Positions 9,577-16,953 of a stretch of 64,000 nt of DNA are shown in pieces. The position numbers and the translations under genes are program-made. Below the pieces are notes generated by a model, which was not told the DNA's origin, did not search any database, and saw nothing but the letters and a program-made list of their open reading frames with translations. Each line of letters begins with the position of its first letter. Within the stretch, counting starts at the first letter, position 1. The DNA is from Albitalea sp966211955 (GTDB taxonomy: Bacteria > Pseudomonadota > Gammaproteobacteria > Burkholderiales > Burkholderiaceae_C): positions 124,001 to 188,000 of the forward strand of contig CBIHOF010000007.1 in NCBI GenBank assembly GCA_966211955.1. The letters are read 5' to 3'.

Positions 9577-9631
9577 TGCGGTAGCCGCGGTGCGAGCGCC
9601 CGTCGGTCGTCCTGCGTTGGATCTTGCTCAT
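9569..9631 (-). CDS. Possible 20-aa leader peptide before DUF1003 gene
   Basis: A GGAG seven bases before an ATG opens a 20-codon frame, MSKIQRRTTDGRSHRGYRNA, whose TAA lies just inside the next gene: ATGCATAA contains both the DUF1003 start and this stop. The peptide is rich in Arg. It could be a coupling or regulatory leader, or the frame could be fortuitous. The support is the ribosome-binding site and the overlap only. Confidence 0.35.
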   Translation of the reverse strand: MSKIQRRTTDGRSHRGYRNA

Positions 9632-9757
9632 TGTTGGTCTCCAAGATCGGTCCTGCCACTTCTGTTGCCGCCGTCGGCGCACCATGGCCGCGTATCAAAT
9701 GTGATGCTCTACCACTGCGCCGTCTGTTCGCAAGGACACATAGAGCGCACTCCCTTC

Positions 9758-9771
9758 GTGCGCAAGCGCAC
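9758..9771. promoter_or_regulatory. Candidate Crp/Fnr-type operator, copy 1 (GTGCG-CAAG-CGCAC)
   Basis: A perfect 5-4-5 inverted repeat in the gap between the first Crp-like gene (stop at 9780) and the DUF1003/KaiC operon that starts at about 9631. The geometry equals that of Crp/Fnr boxes, and the same arms recur at 10694 and 11539. An overlapping inverted pair, GCGCAC (9745-9750) and GTGCGC (9758-9763), adds symmetry. No T-run follows, so a terminator is less likely. Confidence 0.55.
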
Positions 9772-9779
9772 TGACGTGC

Positions 9780-10499
9780 TCAGGGCATCGTCCGCTCGTA
9801 GGCGCGCCGGTCTGCCTCGTAGCAGCCGCATGCGGCCTCCTCGAGACCCGCGCGATCAAGCACCGAGATCTCGCCCCGGTGATAGCGAATCAGCTCACTG
9901 CGCTGAAGGTCGCCCGCGGCACGCGTGATGCCCACGCGGCGCACGCCCAGCATGCACGCCAGGAACTCGTGCGTCAGGCGAAAACTGCTGGAATGGGCAC
10001 GGTCCTGGCTCATGAGCAGGCAGCGCGCCAGCCGAGGGCCGAGCTTGTGGAACCGCGTGCATGCCGCGGAAGTCGCGAACTGCGCCATCAGCACATAGAC
10101 ATAGCGCTGCATCGCGCGCTGCAGCGACTTGCTGGCCGCGATCTCGCGCCGGAATGCCGCGGCGTCGATGCACGACGCGGTGCCGGCGCCCTGCACCGAC
10201 GCATCGAAGAGTCCCCTGCTCACCCCGAGCGCCAGTTGGGCGCCGAGCATGCCTTCGTTGCCCACCATGCCCACCTCCAGGCCGGGCTCACCCTCGATGG
10301 CGGTGACCAGAGAAATGAAGCAGTCGTGCGGAAAGTAGACCTGGCGCGTGGGCTGTCCGCGCTTTCCGAGCACGGCGCCGAACGGCAGATGCACGAGAAC
10401 GCACCGGTCCAGCAGGCGTTTTCGCTCGCGTGCCGGAAGCGTGGCGAGCAGGCGATTTTCAGCGTCTGCCACGGTGGTTTGCTCTAAGCGTCGAGCCAT
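9780..10499 (-). CDS. Crp/Fnr-like transcription regulator (first paralogue)
   Basis: 239 aa from the ATG at 10499, which has GAGG seven bases upstream; the frame runs open further but that part is Arg-rich noise. Residues 1-130 form a cyclic-nucleotide-binding-like beta roll (VLVHLPFGAVLGKRG, VYFPHDCFISLV, VGMVGNEGMLGA). The cAMP-contacting PRSA/RTAT-type motif is not evident and no Fnr cysteine cluster is seen, so the effector is unknown. The C-terminal helix-turn-helix includes LTHEFLACMLGVRRVGITRAAGDLQ. The same length and layout are found in the divergent gene at 10794. Its 5' end overlaps the small membrane-protein gene by 16 bp. Confidence 0.88.
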   Translation of the reverse strand: MARRLEQTTVADAENRLLATLPARERKRLLDRCVLVHLPFGAVLGKRGQPTRQVYFPHDCFISLVTAIEGEPGLEVGMVGNEGMLGAQLALGVSRGLFDASVQGAGTASCIDAAAFRREIAASKSLQRAMQRYVYVLMAQFATSAACTRFHKLGPRLARCLLMSQDRAHSSSFRLTHEFLACMLGVRRVGITRAAGDLQRSELIRYHRGEISVLDRAGLEEAACGCYEADRRAYERTMP

Positions 10500-10648
10500 G
10501 GTGCGCCTCGGGCGCCTCTTTTCAATGCGATGGCCAGGGCAGCGGCCGAGACCCAGAACGCGATCGCGACGCCCAGGCCGCCCATGGCCGCGAGCAAGCC
10601 GCCGACCGCCCCAATGACGATCACGACGAAGAAGGTGATGGCGCTCAT
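10484..10648 (-). CDS. Small 54-aa membrane protein
   Basis: ATG at 10648 with a good AGGAGAG ribosome-binding site five bases upstream. The protein is almost wholly hydrophobic: a helix at about residues 3-21 (FFVVIVIGAVGGLLAAMGG) and a second at about 23-43 (VAIAFWVSAAALAIALKRG), with a short basic tail. It precedes and overlaps the Crp-like gene by 16 bp, so both come from one mRNA. No family is recognised. It could be a membrane partner of the regulator, which is inference. Confidence 0.75.
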   Translation of the reverse strand: MSAITFFVVIVIGAVGGLLAAMGGLGVAIAFWVSAAALAIALKRGARGAPWLDA

Positions 10649-10693
10649 GTAACTCTCCTGGCTGCACCATGCCCAGGTTCGCAACGTGTGTCT

Positions 10694-10707
10694 GTGCGCT
10701 ATCGCAC
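10694..10707. promoter_or_regulatory. Candidate Crp/Fnr-type operator, copy 2 (GTGCG-CTAT-CGCAC)
   Basis: The same 5-4-5 dyad as at 9758 and 11539, here in the 145-bp gap between the two divergent Crp-like transcription units. It is 46 bases before the membrane-protein gene and 87 before the second Crp gene. A site here could serve auto- or cross-regulation of both regulators. Confidence 0.6.
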
Positions 10708-10793
10708 CCAGCCTCTGCCTATACTTCAAACACAAGTTGCTTTCGCATGGTTCACCGCCGGTGACCCGGCCTGCGACGGCGCGCGAGAGGCAT

Positions 10794-11513
10794 ATGGCCG
10801 AGATGACCAACCCGCGACAGAACCAGCTTCTGGCCGTGTTGCCTGACGCCGAATGGGCGCGCTGGCAGCCCAAGCTCGAAGCAGTGGACATGCCCTTGGG
10901 CAAGGTGCTCTACGAATCCGGGAGCACGCTGAGCCACGTGTACTTCCCGACCACGTCCATCGTCTCGCTGCTGTATGTCATGGAAGACGGCGCATCGGCC
11001 GAGATCGCGGTCGTCGGCCACGAGGGCATCGTCGGCATCTCGCTGTTCATGGGCGGCGAGTCCACCCCGAGCCGCGCCGTGGTGCAAAGCGCGGGGCAGG
11101 GCTTCCGGCTGGACGCGAGGCTCATGCTGCAGGAGTTCAATCGTGGCGGGCCGGTGTTGCACCTGCTGCTGCGTTACACACAAGCGCTGATCACGCAGAT
11201 GTCACAAACGGCAGTGTGCAACCGCCACCACTCGCTCGACCAGCAGCTGTGCCGCTGGCTGCTGCTGAGCCTGGACCGGCTGAACTCCGACGACCTGGTG
11301 ATGACGCAGGAGCTCATCGCCAACATGCTCGGCGTGCGGCGCGAGGGGGTCACCGAGGCCGCCGGCCACCTGCAGGACGCGGGGCTGATTCGCTACCGGC
11401 GCGGGCACATCACCGTGCTGGACCGCGCTGGTCTGGAAGCCCGGTCCTGCGAGTGCTATGCCGTGGTGAAGAACGAATACGACCGCCTGCTGCCGTCCAC
11501 GATGGCGATCTGA
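10794..11513 (+). CDS. Crp/Fnr-like transcription regulator (second paralogue)
   Basis: 239 aa from the ATG at 10794, which follows GAGAGG. It has a cyclic-nucleotide-binding-like N-domain (MPLGKVLYESG, VYFPTTSIVSLLYVMEDG, VVGHEGIVGISLFMGG) and a winged helix-turn-helix with MTQELIANMLGVRREGVTEAAGHLQ. The two halves are closely similar to the product of 9780-10499. Both share the C-terminal pattern LIRY-RG-I-VLDRAGLE-C-CY, so the pair probably arose by duplication. It is divergently transcribed from the membrane-protein/Crp unit across the dyad at 10694. The effector cannot be told from sequence. Confidence 0.9.
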   Translation: MAEMTNPRQNQLLAVLPDAEWARWQPKLEAVDMPLGKVLYESGSTLSHVYFPTTSIVSLLYVMEDGASAEIAVVGHEGIVGISLFMGGESTPSRAVVQSAGQGFRLDARLMLQEFNRGGPVLHLLLRYTQALITQMSQTAVCNRHHSLDQQLCRWLLLSLDRLNSDDLVMTQELIANMLGVRREGVTEAAGHLQDAGLIRYRRGHITVLDRAGLEARSCECYAVVKNEYDRLLPSTMAI

Positions 11514-11538
11514 TCCATCGGCTGGGACGTTGCGATGT

Positions 11539-11552
11539 GTGCGGCAGCGCAC
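11539..11552. promoter_or_regulatory. Candidate Crp/Fnr-type operator, copy 3 (GTGCG-GCAG-CGCAC)
   Basis: Third copy of the dyad, 25 bases after the second Crp-like gene and 136 bases before the MarR gene start, upstream of that gene's likely -35 element (TTGACG at 11628). Confidence 0.55.
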
Positions 11553-11649
11553 TCTCGGCATCCGCCCCTTGCATGCGACCTTGCCACGGCGCTGCGCAGC
11601 ACCTGAATCCTCTGTTTGACACCGCGGTTGACGTGGCTCGATCAATTAC

Positions 11650-11661
11650 ATAGCATGCTAT
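11650..11661. promoter_or_regulatory. MarR-type operator palindrome ATAGCATGCTAT
   Basis: Perfect 12-bp palindrome 26 bases before the GTG start of the MarR gene. It overlaps a plausible -10 hexamer (TAGCAT, 11651) that lies 17 bases after TTGACG (11628-11633). This placement fits autorepression by the MarR protein. Confidence 0.65.
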
Positions 11662-11687
11662 CAATATGGTCGAGACGAGGAGTCCTC

Positions 11688-12167
11688 GTGATTGAAGATG
11701 TGGTCAAGACGCTGGGCCATTTGAGCCTCGGCACGCGGTTGAAGCGAATTGGCGAAACGCTTCAGGCACAGACGCAGGCGGTGCTGGCGGCGCACGGCTT
11801 TGAGCAGCCAGCGGCCCACTTCCCGCTGCTTGCCACGCTGGACCGGTTGGGTGCGTTGAGCGTGGGCGAATTGAGTCAGGCGGTGGGCGTCAGCCAACCC
11901 GTCATCACGCGCTCGCTGCGTGGACTCGAGGGCGATGGCCTGGTGCAGTCGGCGACAAGTGAAGAGGACCGGCGGGTGCGCCGCGTGGGTCTGAGCCGCA
12001 AGGGGCGCGGCCTTGTGCAGCGCGCGAAGCGAGAAGCTTGGCCTGCCATCGAGGCGGCCGTCGCGCAGGTTTGCGCGGACCTGAAGGGTGACCTGCTCAC
12101 ACAGCTCGCGGCGCTGGAAGTCGCGCTGGCAGAGAAGCCGTTGCATCCTCGGACGCAGGAGCTGTGA
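11688..12167 (+). CDS. MarR-family transcription regulator
   Basis: 159 aa from a GTG at 11688 that follows GAGGAG by five bases. An earlier ATG would put the operator inside the gene. The winged helix-turn-helix is clear: LSVGELSQAVGVSQPVITRSLRGLEGDG as recognition region, then the wing SEEDRRVRRVGLSRKG. Long helices at both ends would form the dimer interface. Its stop overlaps the next gene's GTG codon (GTGA), so the MarR-GNAT pair is co-translated. Such pairs often respond to small toxic molecules. The ligand is unknown here. Confidence 0.88.
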   Translation: MIEDVVKTLGHLSLGTRLKRIGETLQAQTQAVLAAHGFEQPAAHFPLLATLDRLGALSVGELSQAVGVSQPVITRSLRGLEGDGLVQSATSEEDRRVRRVGLSRKGRGLVQRAKREAWPAIEAAVAQVCADLKGDLLTQLAALEVALAEKPLHPRTQEL

Positions 12168-12169
12168 GC

Positions 12170-12844
12170 ATGTCCGACCTGGACCGACCTGTTTGGGCCA
12201 GCCTGCGGCACCAGTCGCATTGGGGCCTGGGCGATGAGCGCGCGCGGCGCTTCCACCCCGACATCAACTGCTTTGCCGCGACGGCCGACGAAAGTGCCGA
12301 CAGCCTGAGGGCACTGGCCGAGCTGGTGCGGCCAGGCGATGACAGCGTCTATCTCCTTCAGGTTTCGCCCATCGCGGTGCCACATGGCTTGCAAGCCGCC
12401 AAGGTTGCGCAGGGCGTGCAGATGGTCGCGACGCGCCGGCTGCAGGCCGACGACGGCGTGCGCGTGCTCGGCGATGCCGACGCGCTCGAGATGTTGGCCC
12501 TGGCTGGGCTGACGCAGCCGGGGCCCTTCCTTGCGCGGACGCACACGATGGGTCGATTTGTCGGTCTGCGTGTCAATGGCCGGCTGGCCGCGATGGCGGG
12601 GGAGCGCATGCGGTTTCCCGGCCATGTCGAGGTCAGCGGTGTCTGCACCCATCCCGACTTCCGCGGCCGCGGCCTGGCGCGGCGGCTGTCGGCTGCCGTG
12701 ACGGCTGACATCCAGCGACGAGGCGAGCGGCCATTCCTGCACGCCTGGACGACGAACATTGCTGCGATCGCGCTTTACGAGAGCCTGGGCTTCGAAGTAC
12801 GTACAACGGTGAATGTCGCGGTGCTCCAGCACGGGCCAGCTTGA
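12170..12844 (+). CDS. GNAT-family N-acetyltransferase (FR47-like)
   Basis: 224 aa from the ATG at 12170; a GTG at 12164 overlapping the MarR stop is an alternative. The C-terminal half has the acetyl-CoA fold: GVCTHPDFRGRGLARRL is motif A with the Q/RxxGxG/A loop (RGRGLA), and NIAAIALYESLGFEV is motif B. The N-terminal half is more divergent and probably makes the substrate pocket. Together with the MarR gene it looks like a small detoxification or metabolite-acetylation unit. Substrate is unknown. It ends convergently 42 bp from the ArsA gene. Confidence 0.88.
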   Translation: MSDLDRPVWASLRHQSHWGLGDERARRFHPDINCFAATADESADSLRALAELVRPGDDSVYLLQVSPIAVPHGLQAAKVAQGVQMVATRRLQADDGVRVLGDADALEMLALAGLTQPGPFLARTHTMGRFVGLRVNGRLAAMAGERMRFPGHVEVSGVCTHPDFRGRGLARRLSAAVTADIQRRGERPFLHAWTTNIAAIALYESLGFEVRTTVNVAVLQHGPA

Positions 12845-12886
12845 CGCCAAGTCGCGGGTGCTGCCGTCGTGCAGCGCTCGATCGGG

Positions 12887-14905
12887 TCAGACTGCGACGG
12901 TGGCCGCCGGCACTGGTGCGCCGACCAGCATTGACAACCCATCGAGGCCGACCGGTGGAACGGCCAGCCACGGCAACGCGTATAGCCGCCGTGCGAGGCC
13001 GGCGGACAAACGCTCGATCTGCTTGCGTTCACCCGCCAGCCGGGCTTGCAGCAAGGGGTCGTGCGTTCTCGCCGCCAGCACGCTTTTGTTGAGCACCCAG
13101 GCATAGGGCTCTATGCGGGCGCGCCGCAAGTCCTCCTGCAGTGCTGCGGCCTGCGACACCGGCGTCACCTCGGGCAGCGTCACGAGGATGATGCGGGTGT
13201 ACGCCGCATCCTGCAGCCGCATCAGTGGCGTGACGACGCGTGCCGCGCCATGGCCTTCGAACTCGCGTGTCATCTGCCGGTGGTAGGCGCCGGTCGCGTC
13301 CATCAGCAGCATCGAATGCCCGGTGGGTGCGGTGTCCAGCACCACGAACGCACTACGGCCCTCGCTGACGATGCGCGAGAAGGCGTGGAAGACGGCCACC
13401 TCCTCGGTACAGGGCGATTGCAGGTCCTCCAGCAGCAGCGCTTGCTCCTGCGCGTCGAGCTGGGGGGCCTTGCTGGCCATGATCTTGTCGATGTAGCGCT
13501 GGGTCTCGAGCTTCGGGTCGATGCGGCTCACCTTGAGCCCTGGCAGGTCGCCGTCCAGCGTGCCCTCCAGGTGTGCTGCCGGATCGGTGGTGCTCAGGTG
13601 CACAGTCTTGCCGCGCTGCACGAGGCCGATCGCCAGGGCTGCGGCGATCGTGGTCTTGCCGACGCCGCCCTTGCCCATGACCATGATCAGGCCATGGCCG
13701 GCAGCGGCCAGGTCGTCGGCCAGCGCAGCGAGGTCAGGAAGCAGCCCGTTGTGCGCACCTTGGACTCCCGCGTTGAGGGCGAACGGCGTGGCGCCGGGCA
13801 GCAGCAGGGCGCGCAGTGCGGGCAGGCCGACGGTATCGAACGGGCGCAGCGGCACCCGGTCCTGCGGCAGCTTGCGAAGCGTGGCGGGCATGGACTCCAG
13901 GGCCTGCAGGCCCAATTCCTCGATGGCGCAGGCCACGGCATCGCTGCGGTCGCTGGCGCGGAACACGCCGTTGATCGCCAGCCGCTGGTTGCACAGGCCC
14001 AGTTCCCTCAGCTCGACCGAGGTGCGTGCCGCCTCCGCGATGGCACCGCGATCGGGCCGCGTCACCAGGACCACGGTCGTCTGCGCCGCGTCGCTCAGTG
14101 CGTCGAGCGCTGCCCTGAAGCGGACCTCCTGCATCTTCAGGCCCGAGTGCGGACCCAGGCACGAGGCGCCGCGGTCGTTCCCCTGGAGGAAGCCGGTCCA
14201 CGCCTTGGGCAGGCTGAGCAGGCGCAGGGTATGCCCGGTGGGCGCCGTGTCGAAGACGATATGGTCCCAGGCTTGCGCGCGGTCGGCCAGCAGGGAAGAA
14301 AACTCGTCGAAGGAGGCGATCTCCGTCGTGCAGGCTCCGGACAATTGCTCGCGCACCGTCGACAGTTCCTCTGCCGACGTCGTGGTTTCCAGCTGCGCCA
14401 GCACGCGCTGACGGTACGACTCGGCAGCGTTGTCGGGGTCGATGTTGAGCACCGACAAGCCGGGCGCCCCGGGGACCGGTACGGGCGTGTTGCGCAGTTC
14501 GATGCCGAGCATCTCGTCGAGGTTCGAGGCAGCATCGGTGCTGACGAGGAGCACCTTCTTGCCGGCGTCGGCCAGCGTCAGCGCCGTCGCGGTGGACAGC
14601 GAAGTCTTGCCTACGCCACCCTTGCCGGTGAAGAAGAGATGCCGGGTGGGGCGGCCGATGAAACCAACGCTGAGGATCTTGAACCAGGCCTGTACCGATT
14701 CATGCGACGGGATGCCGCCACTGTGGACCACGCGGTCCGAGATGACGACGGCCGGCGTGGCGTGCACGCCGTAGGCTCGGATGTCGTCCGGACGCTCGAC
14801 CTTGACGACCTCGACGTCCATGCCCGCATCGCGGGCGGTGCGTTCGATGATGCCAATCGTGCTCTGACACTTGCCACAACCCGAACCCAGAACCTTGATC
14901 TTCAT
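12887..14905 (-). CDS. arsA: Thioredoxin-domain/ArsA fusion ATPase
   Basis: 672 aa from the ATG at 14905 (MKIKVLGSGCGKC); the open frame extends upstream without protein-like sequence. Residues 1-80 are a thioredoxin_3-type domain with a GCGKC redox motif. After it come two ArsA ATPase halves, with P-loops GKGGVGKTS and GKGGVGKTT. The three cysteines that bind As(III)/Sb(III) in E. coli ArsA have counterparts: GACTTEIASF, GASCLGP and SPCTEEVAVF. That supports a true metalloid-stimulated ATPase and not a Get3-like targeting factor. No arsB, acr3, arsC, arsD or arsR is seen nearby, so its membrane partner is elsewhere or absent. The fused redox domain could deliver or reduce metalloid, which is inference. 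Confidence 0.9.
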   Translation of the reverse strand: MKIKVLGSGCGKCQSTIGIIERTARDAGMDVEVVKVERPDDIRAYGVHATPAVVISDRVVHSGGIPSHESVQAWFKILSVGFIGRPTRHLFFTGKGGVGKTSLSTATALTLADAGKKVLLVSTDAASNLDEMLGIELRNTPVPVPGAPGLSVLNIDPDNAAESYRQRVLAQLETTTSAEELSTVREQLSGACTTEIASFDEFSSLLADRAQAWDHIVFDTAPTGHTLRLLSLPKAWTGFLQGNDRGASCLGPHSGLKMQEVRFRAALDALSDAAQTTVVLVTRPDRGAIAEAARTSVELRELGLCNQRLAINGVFRASDRSDAVACAIEELGLQALESMPATLRKLPQDRVPLRPFDTVGLPALRALLLPGATPFALNAGVQGAHNGLLPDLAALADDLAAAGHGLIMVMGKGGVGKTTIAAALAIGLVQRGKTVHLSTTDPAAHLEGTLDGDLPGLKVSRIDPKLETQRYIDKIMASKAPQLDAQEQALLLEDLQSPCTEEVAVFHAFSRIVSEGRSAFVVLDTAPTGHSMLLMDATGAYHRQMTREFEGHGAARVVTPLMRLQDAAYTRIILVTLPEVTPVSQAAALQEDLRRARIEPYAWVLNKSVLAARTHDPLLQARLAGERKQIERLSAGLARRLYALPWLAVPPVGLDGLSMLVGAPVPAATVAV

Positions 14906-14970
14906 GGTTACGTCCATGAACGAACTGTGCTCCGCCTGGGTGCCGACCTGCTTGACCTCAATCAACCTGC

Positions 14971-14990
14971 GGGGCCGCAAGCGCGGCCCC
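14971..14990 (-). terminator. Hairpin after the SGNH hydrolase gene
   Basis: Perfect 8-bp stem GGGGCCGC/GCGGCCCC with a 4-base loop, between the stop of the hydrolase gene (15017) and the start of the ArsA gene (14905). It has no T-run, so termination is plausible but not assured. Confidence 0.45.
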
Positions 14991-15016
14991 CGAAGTCCCG
15001 GCGGCGTGCGCCCCCA

Positions 15017-15832
15017 TCAATCCCGCCTCGCAAGCTCCTGCGCGATGATCCGCGCCGCGCGCCGCGTCGTCGCAGGCGTCGGATGCACTCCATCCCCCAT
15101 GTGCTCGAAGTCCTTCCAGATATCAAGCACGATGGCATGCGGCAGCTCCGCCTTCAATCGCGTGCGCTGAAGGTCGCGCAAGGTGTTGAAGTCCGCCTCA
15201 CCGATCACCCAGGCCAAACCGAAGAGGCTGCGGAAGAGCGGCAGGTCGAGCAGGTCGTAGCGCGGGTGCACGTCGAAGATGGGCGTGATGCCATGGCCGA
15301 GCGCGTCGTTGCCCAGCGCCACGAGGCGGTCCACCGTCTGGTTCATCTGCGCTGGCGTGCACGGCTGCGACTGCGCCTGCGGCACGCCGAAGGCATCGGC
15401 ATGCAGGCAATCATTGGACATGGTGATGACCACGTACCTGGCGTTGTAGGTGTTGAAGCCCGGCGGTTGCGCCACACGGGCGATCGCCTTCTGGAACTGC
15501 GTCTGGTAGCTGTCCCAGGCGGCCGGCCCGCAGGTGGTGGAGCCCGGTGCGCAAGCCAGCCGCGCGAAGGTGCCGGCACCGCCTTGCGCCTCGTTGATGA
15601 CGTAACCAGGCAAGGGTTGCGTGAGCGTGAGCGCCTGGCCGAGGCTCAGGTAGCTGCCAAGCCCCACCGACACGCCGCCCAGTGGCGCCACGCCGTTGTT
15701 GAACGGCGTCTTGCCCTCGGCGTACGACGCGCCGATGACGAGCAGCGGAAGCTGCGACGGCTTGTCCTTTGCGAGTACGGCTTGCGATGCCGCGACGATG
15801 ACGACCAGTCCCACCCATTGCCTGATGTGCAC
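15017..15832 (-). CDS. Secreted SGNH/GDSL-type hydrolase
   Basis: 271 aa from a GTG at 15832 preceded by AGGGTGA; upstream in-frame codons would spoil the signal peptide. Residues 1-20 form a signal peptide (IRQWVGLVVIVAASQAVLA, cleavage after A-x-A-like LAK). The nucleophile elbow is GASYAEG near residue 33, an Asn appears in TMSNDCLH, and the catalytic Asp-His pair is in GDGVHPT near the C-terminus. Four cysteines could make periplasmic disulfides. Probably an esterase or lipase-like enzyme acting in the periplasm or outside. Substrate is not predictable. Oriented like xdhC but separated by 77 bp. Confidence 0.8.
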   Translation of the reverse strand: MHIRQWVGLVVIVAASQAVLAKDKPSQLPLLVIGASYAEGKTPFNNGVAPLGGVSVGLGSYLSLGQALTLTQPLPGYVINEAQGGAGTFARLACAPGSTTCGPAAWDSYQTQFQKAIARVAQPPGFNTYNARYVVITMSNDCLHADAFGVPQAQSQPCTPAQMNQTVDRLVALGNDALGHGITPIFDVHPRYDLLDLPLFRSLFGLAWVIGEADFNTLRDLQRTRLKAELPHAIVLDIWKDFEHMGDGVHPTPATTRRAARIIAQELARRD

Positions 15833-15909
15833 GTGTTCACCCTGAGTTGATTGTTGGAGCCTGTCTTGTCGGCAGGCATCCATCAAAACTGAAGGTCAAC
15901 GCCGCATCA

Positions 15910-16899
15910 TCAGGGCGACATCGGCATCGGCACCGCCGAACCTTCCTTCTTCTGCACCAGCTTCACGCCGTTGCGCACCGCGATGATCTCGGCGACGATG
16001 GACACCGCGATCTCCGCCGGTGTCTTGCCGCCGAGGTCCAGACCCACCGGGCCGTGCAGCCGATCGATCTCCTGCGGCGTGAGGTCGAACATCGCCAGCC
16101 GCTCACGCCGCTTCGCGGTGTTGCCGCGCGAGCCCAGCGCGCCGATGTAGAACGCCGGCGACTTGAGCGCCTCCAGCAGAACCATGTCGTCGAGCTTGGG
16201 ATCGTGCGTGAGCGCCACCACGGCGCTGTGCGGGTCGAGCTGCATCTCGAGCACGACGTCGTCGGGCATGGACTTGCTGAAGTGGGTGCCGGGCACGTCC
16301 CAGGTGAGGTGGTATTCCTCGCGCGGGTCGCAGCAGGTCACATCGAAGTCGAGCGCGAGCGCCATCTGCGCCAGCACGCGCGACAGCTGACCCGCGCCGA
16401 TGATGAGCATGCGCCAGCGCGGGCCGAACACCGCCCGCAGGCGTCGGCCGTCAAAGCTGAATGCATCACCGCGGTGCGCGGGTTCGATGCGGATGGCGCC
16501 ATCAGGCAAGTCCAGCGTGCGCGCCACGAGCTCGTGCCGCGCCGTGCGCGCGATGATCTCGTCGATCCAGGCCACGTCCTTCAGCGGCTCCTGCACGAGC
16601 CGCAGGTTGCCGCCGCAGGGCAGCCCGAAGCGGGCCGCCTCTTCCTTGCTCACCCCGTAGGCAATGAGCGACGGCACGTCCACGCGCTCGCCATGGCGCA
16701 CGCGGTCGATGAGGTCGTCTTCCACGCAGCCGCCGGATACCGAACCCGCCACGAGGCCATCGTCGCGCAGGCACAGCAAGGCGCCCGGCGGACGCGGCGC
16801 CGAGCCCCAGGTCTCGATGACGGTCACGAGCCACACGCGGCGGCCCTGCCCGAACCATTCACGGGCCTGGTTCAACACCTGCAGATCGAGGCTGTCCAC
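15910..16899 (-). CDS. xdhC: XdhC-family molybdenum hydroxylase maturation protein
   Basis: 329 aa from a GTG at 16899, eight bases after AAGGAG; this start gives the usual XdhC N-terminus (DSLDLQVLNQAREW). The XdhC/CoxI N-domain has GSAPRPPGALL and GSVSGGCVEDDL with its conserved Cys. The C-terminal Rossmann domain has LIIGAGQLSRVLAQMA and DPREEY. Family role: binding molybdenum cofactor, helping its sulfuration and insertion into xanthine-dehydrogenase-type enzymes. No hydroxylase subunits are in the window. The gene follows tupA with a 54-bp gap, so metal import and cofactor handling may be co-expressed. Confidence 0.9.
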   Translation of the reverse strand: MDSLDLQVLNQAREWFGQGRRVWLVTVIETWGSAPRPPGALLCLRDDGLVAGSVSGGCVEDDLIDRVRHGERVDVPSLIAYGVSKEEAARFGLPCGGNLRLVQEPLKDVAWIDEIIARTARHELVARTLDLPDGAIRIEPAHRGDAFSFDGRRLRAVFGPRWRMLIIGAGQLSRVLAQMALALDFDVTCCDPREEYHLTWDVPGTHFSKSMPDDVVLEMQLDPHSAVVALTHDPKLDDMVLLEALKSPAFYIGALGSRGNTAKRRERLAMFDLTPQEIDRLHGPVGLDLGGKTPAEIAVSIVAEIIAVRNGVKLVQKKEGSAVPMPMSP

Positions 16900-16953
16900 G
16901 CGTCGCACTCCTTCGGGGATGGGAGCCAAGCCTAGCGCGAACGCAAAGCCATG

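Noticed and set aside
9758..9771. GTGCG-N4-CGCAC copies as transcription terminators
   Set aside because: Only 5-bp stems and no T-run; one copy lies between divergent promoters, where a terminator makes no sense.
13046..15850. 934-codon open frame on the plus strand opposite the ArsA and SGNH genes
   Set aside because: His/Arg/Gln-rich antisense shadow with no motif; both minus-strand genes have full domain signatures.
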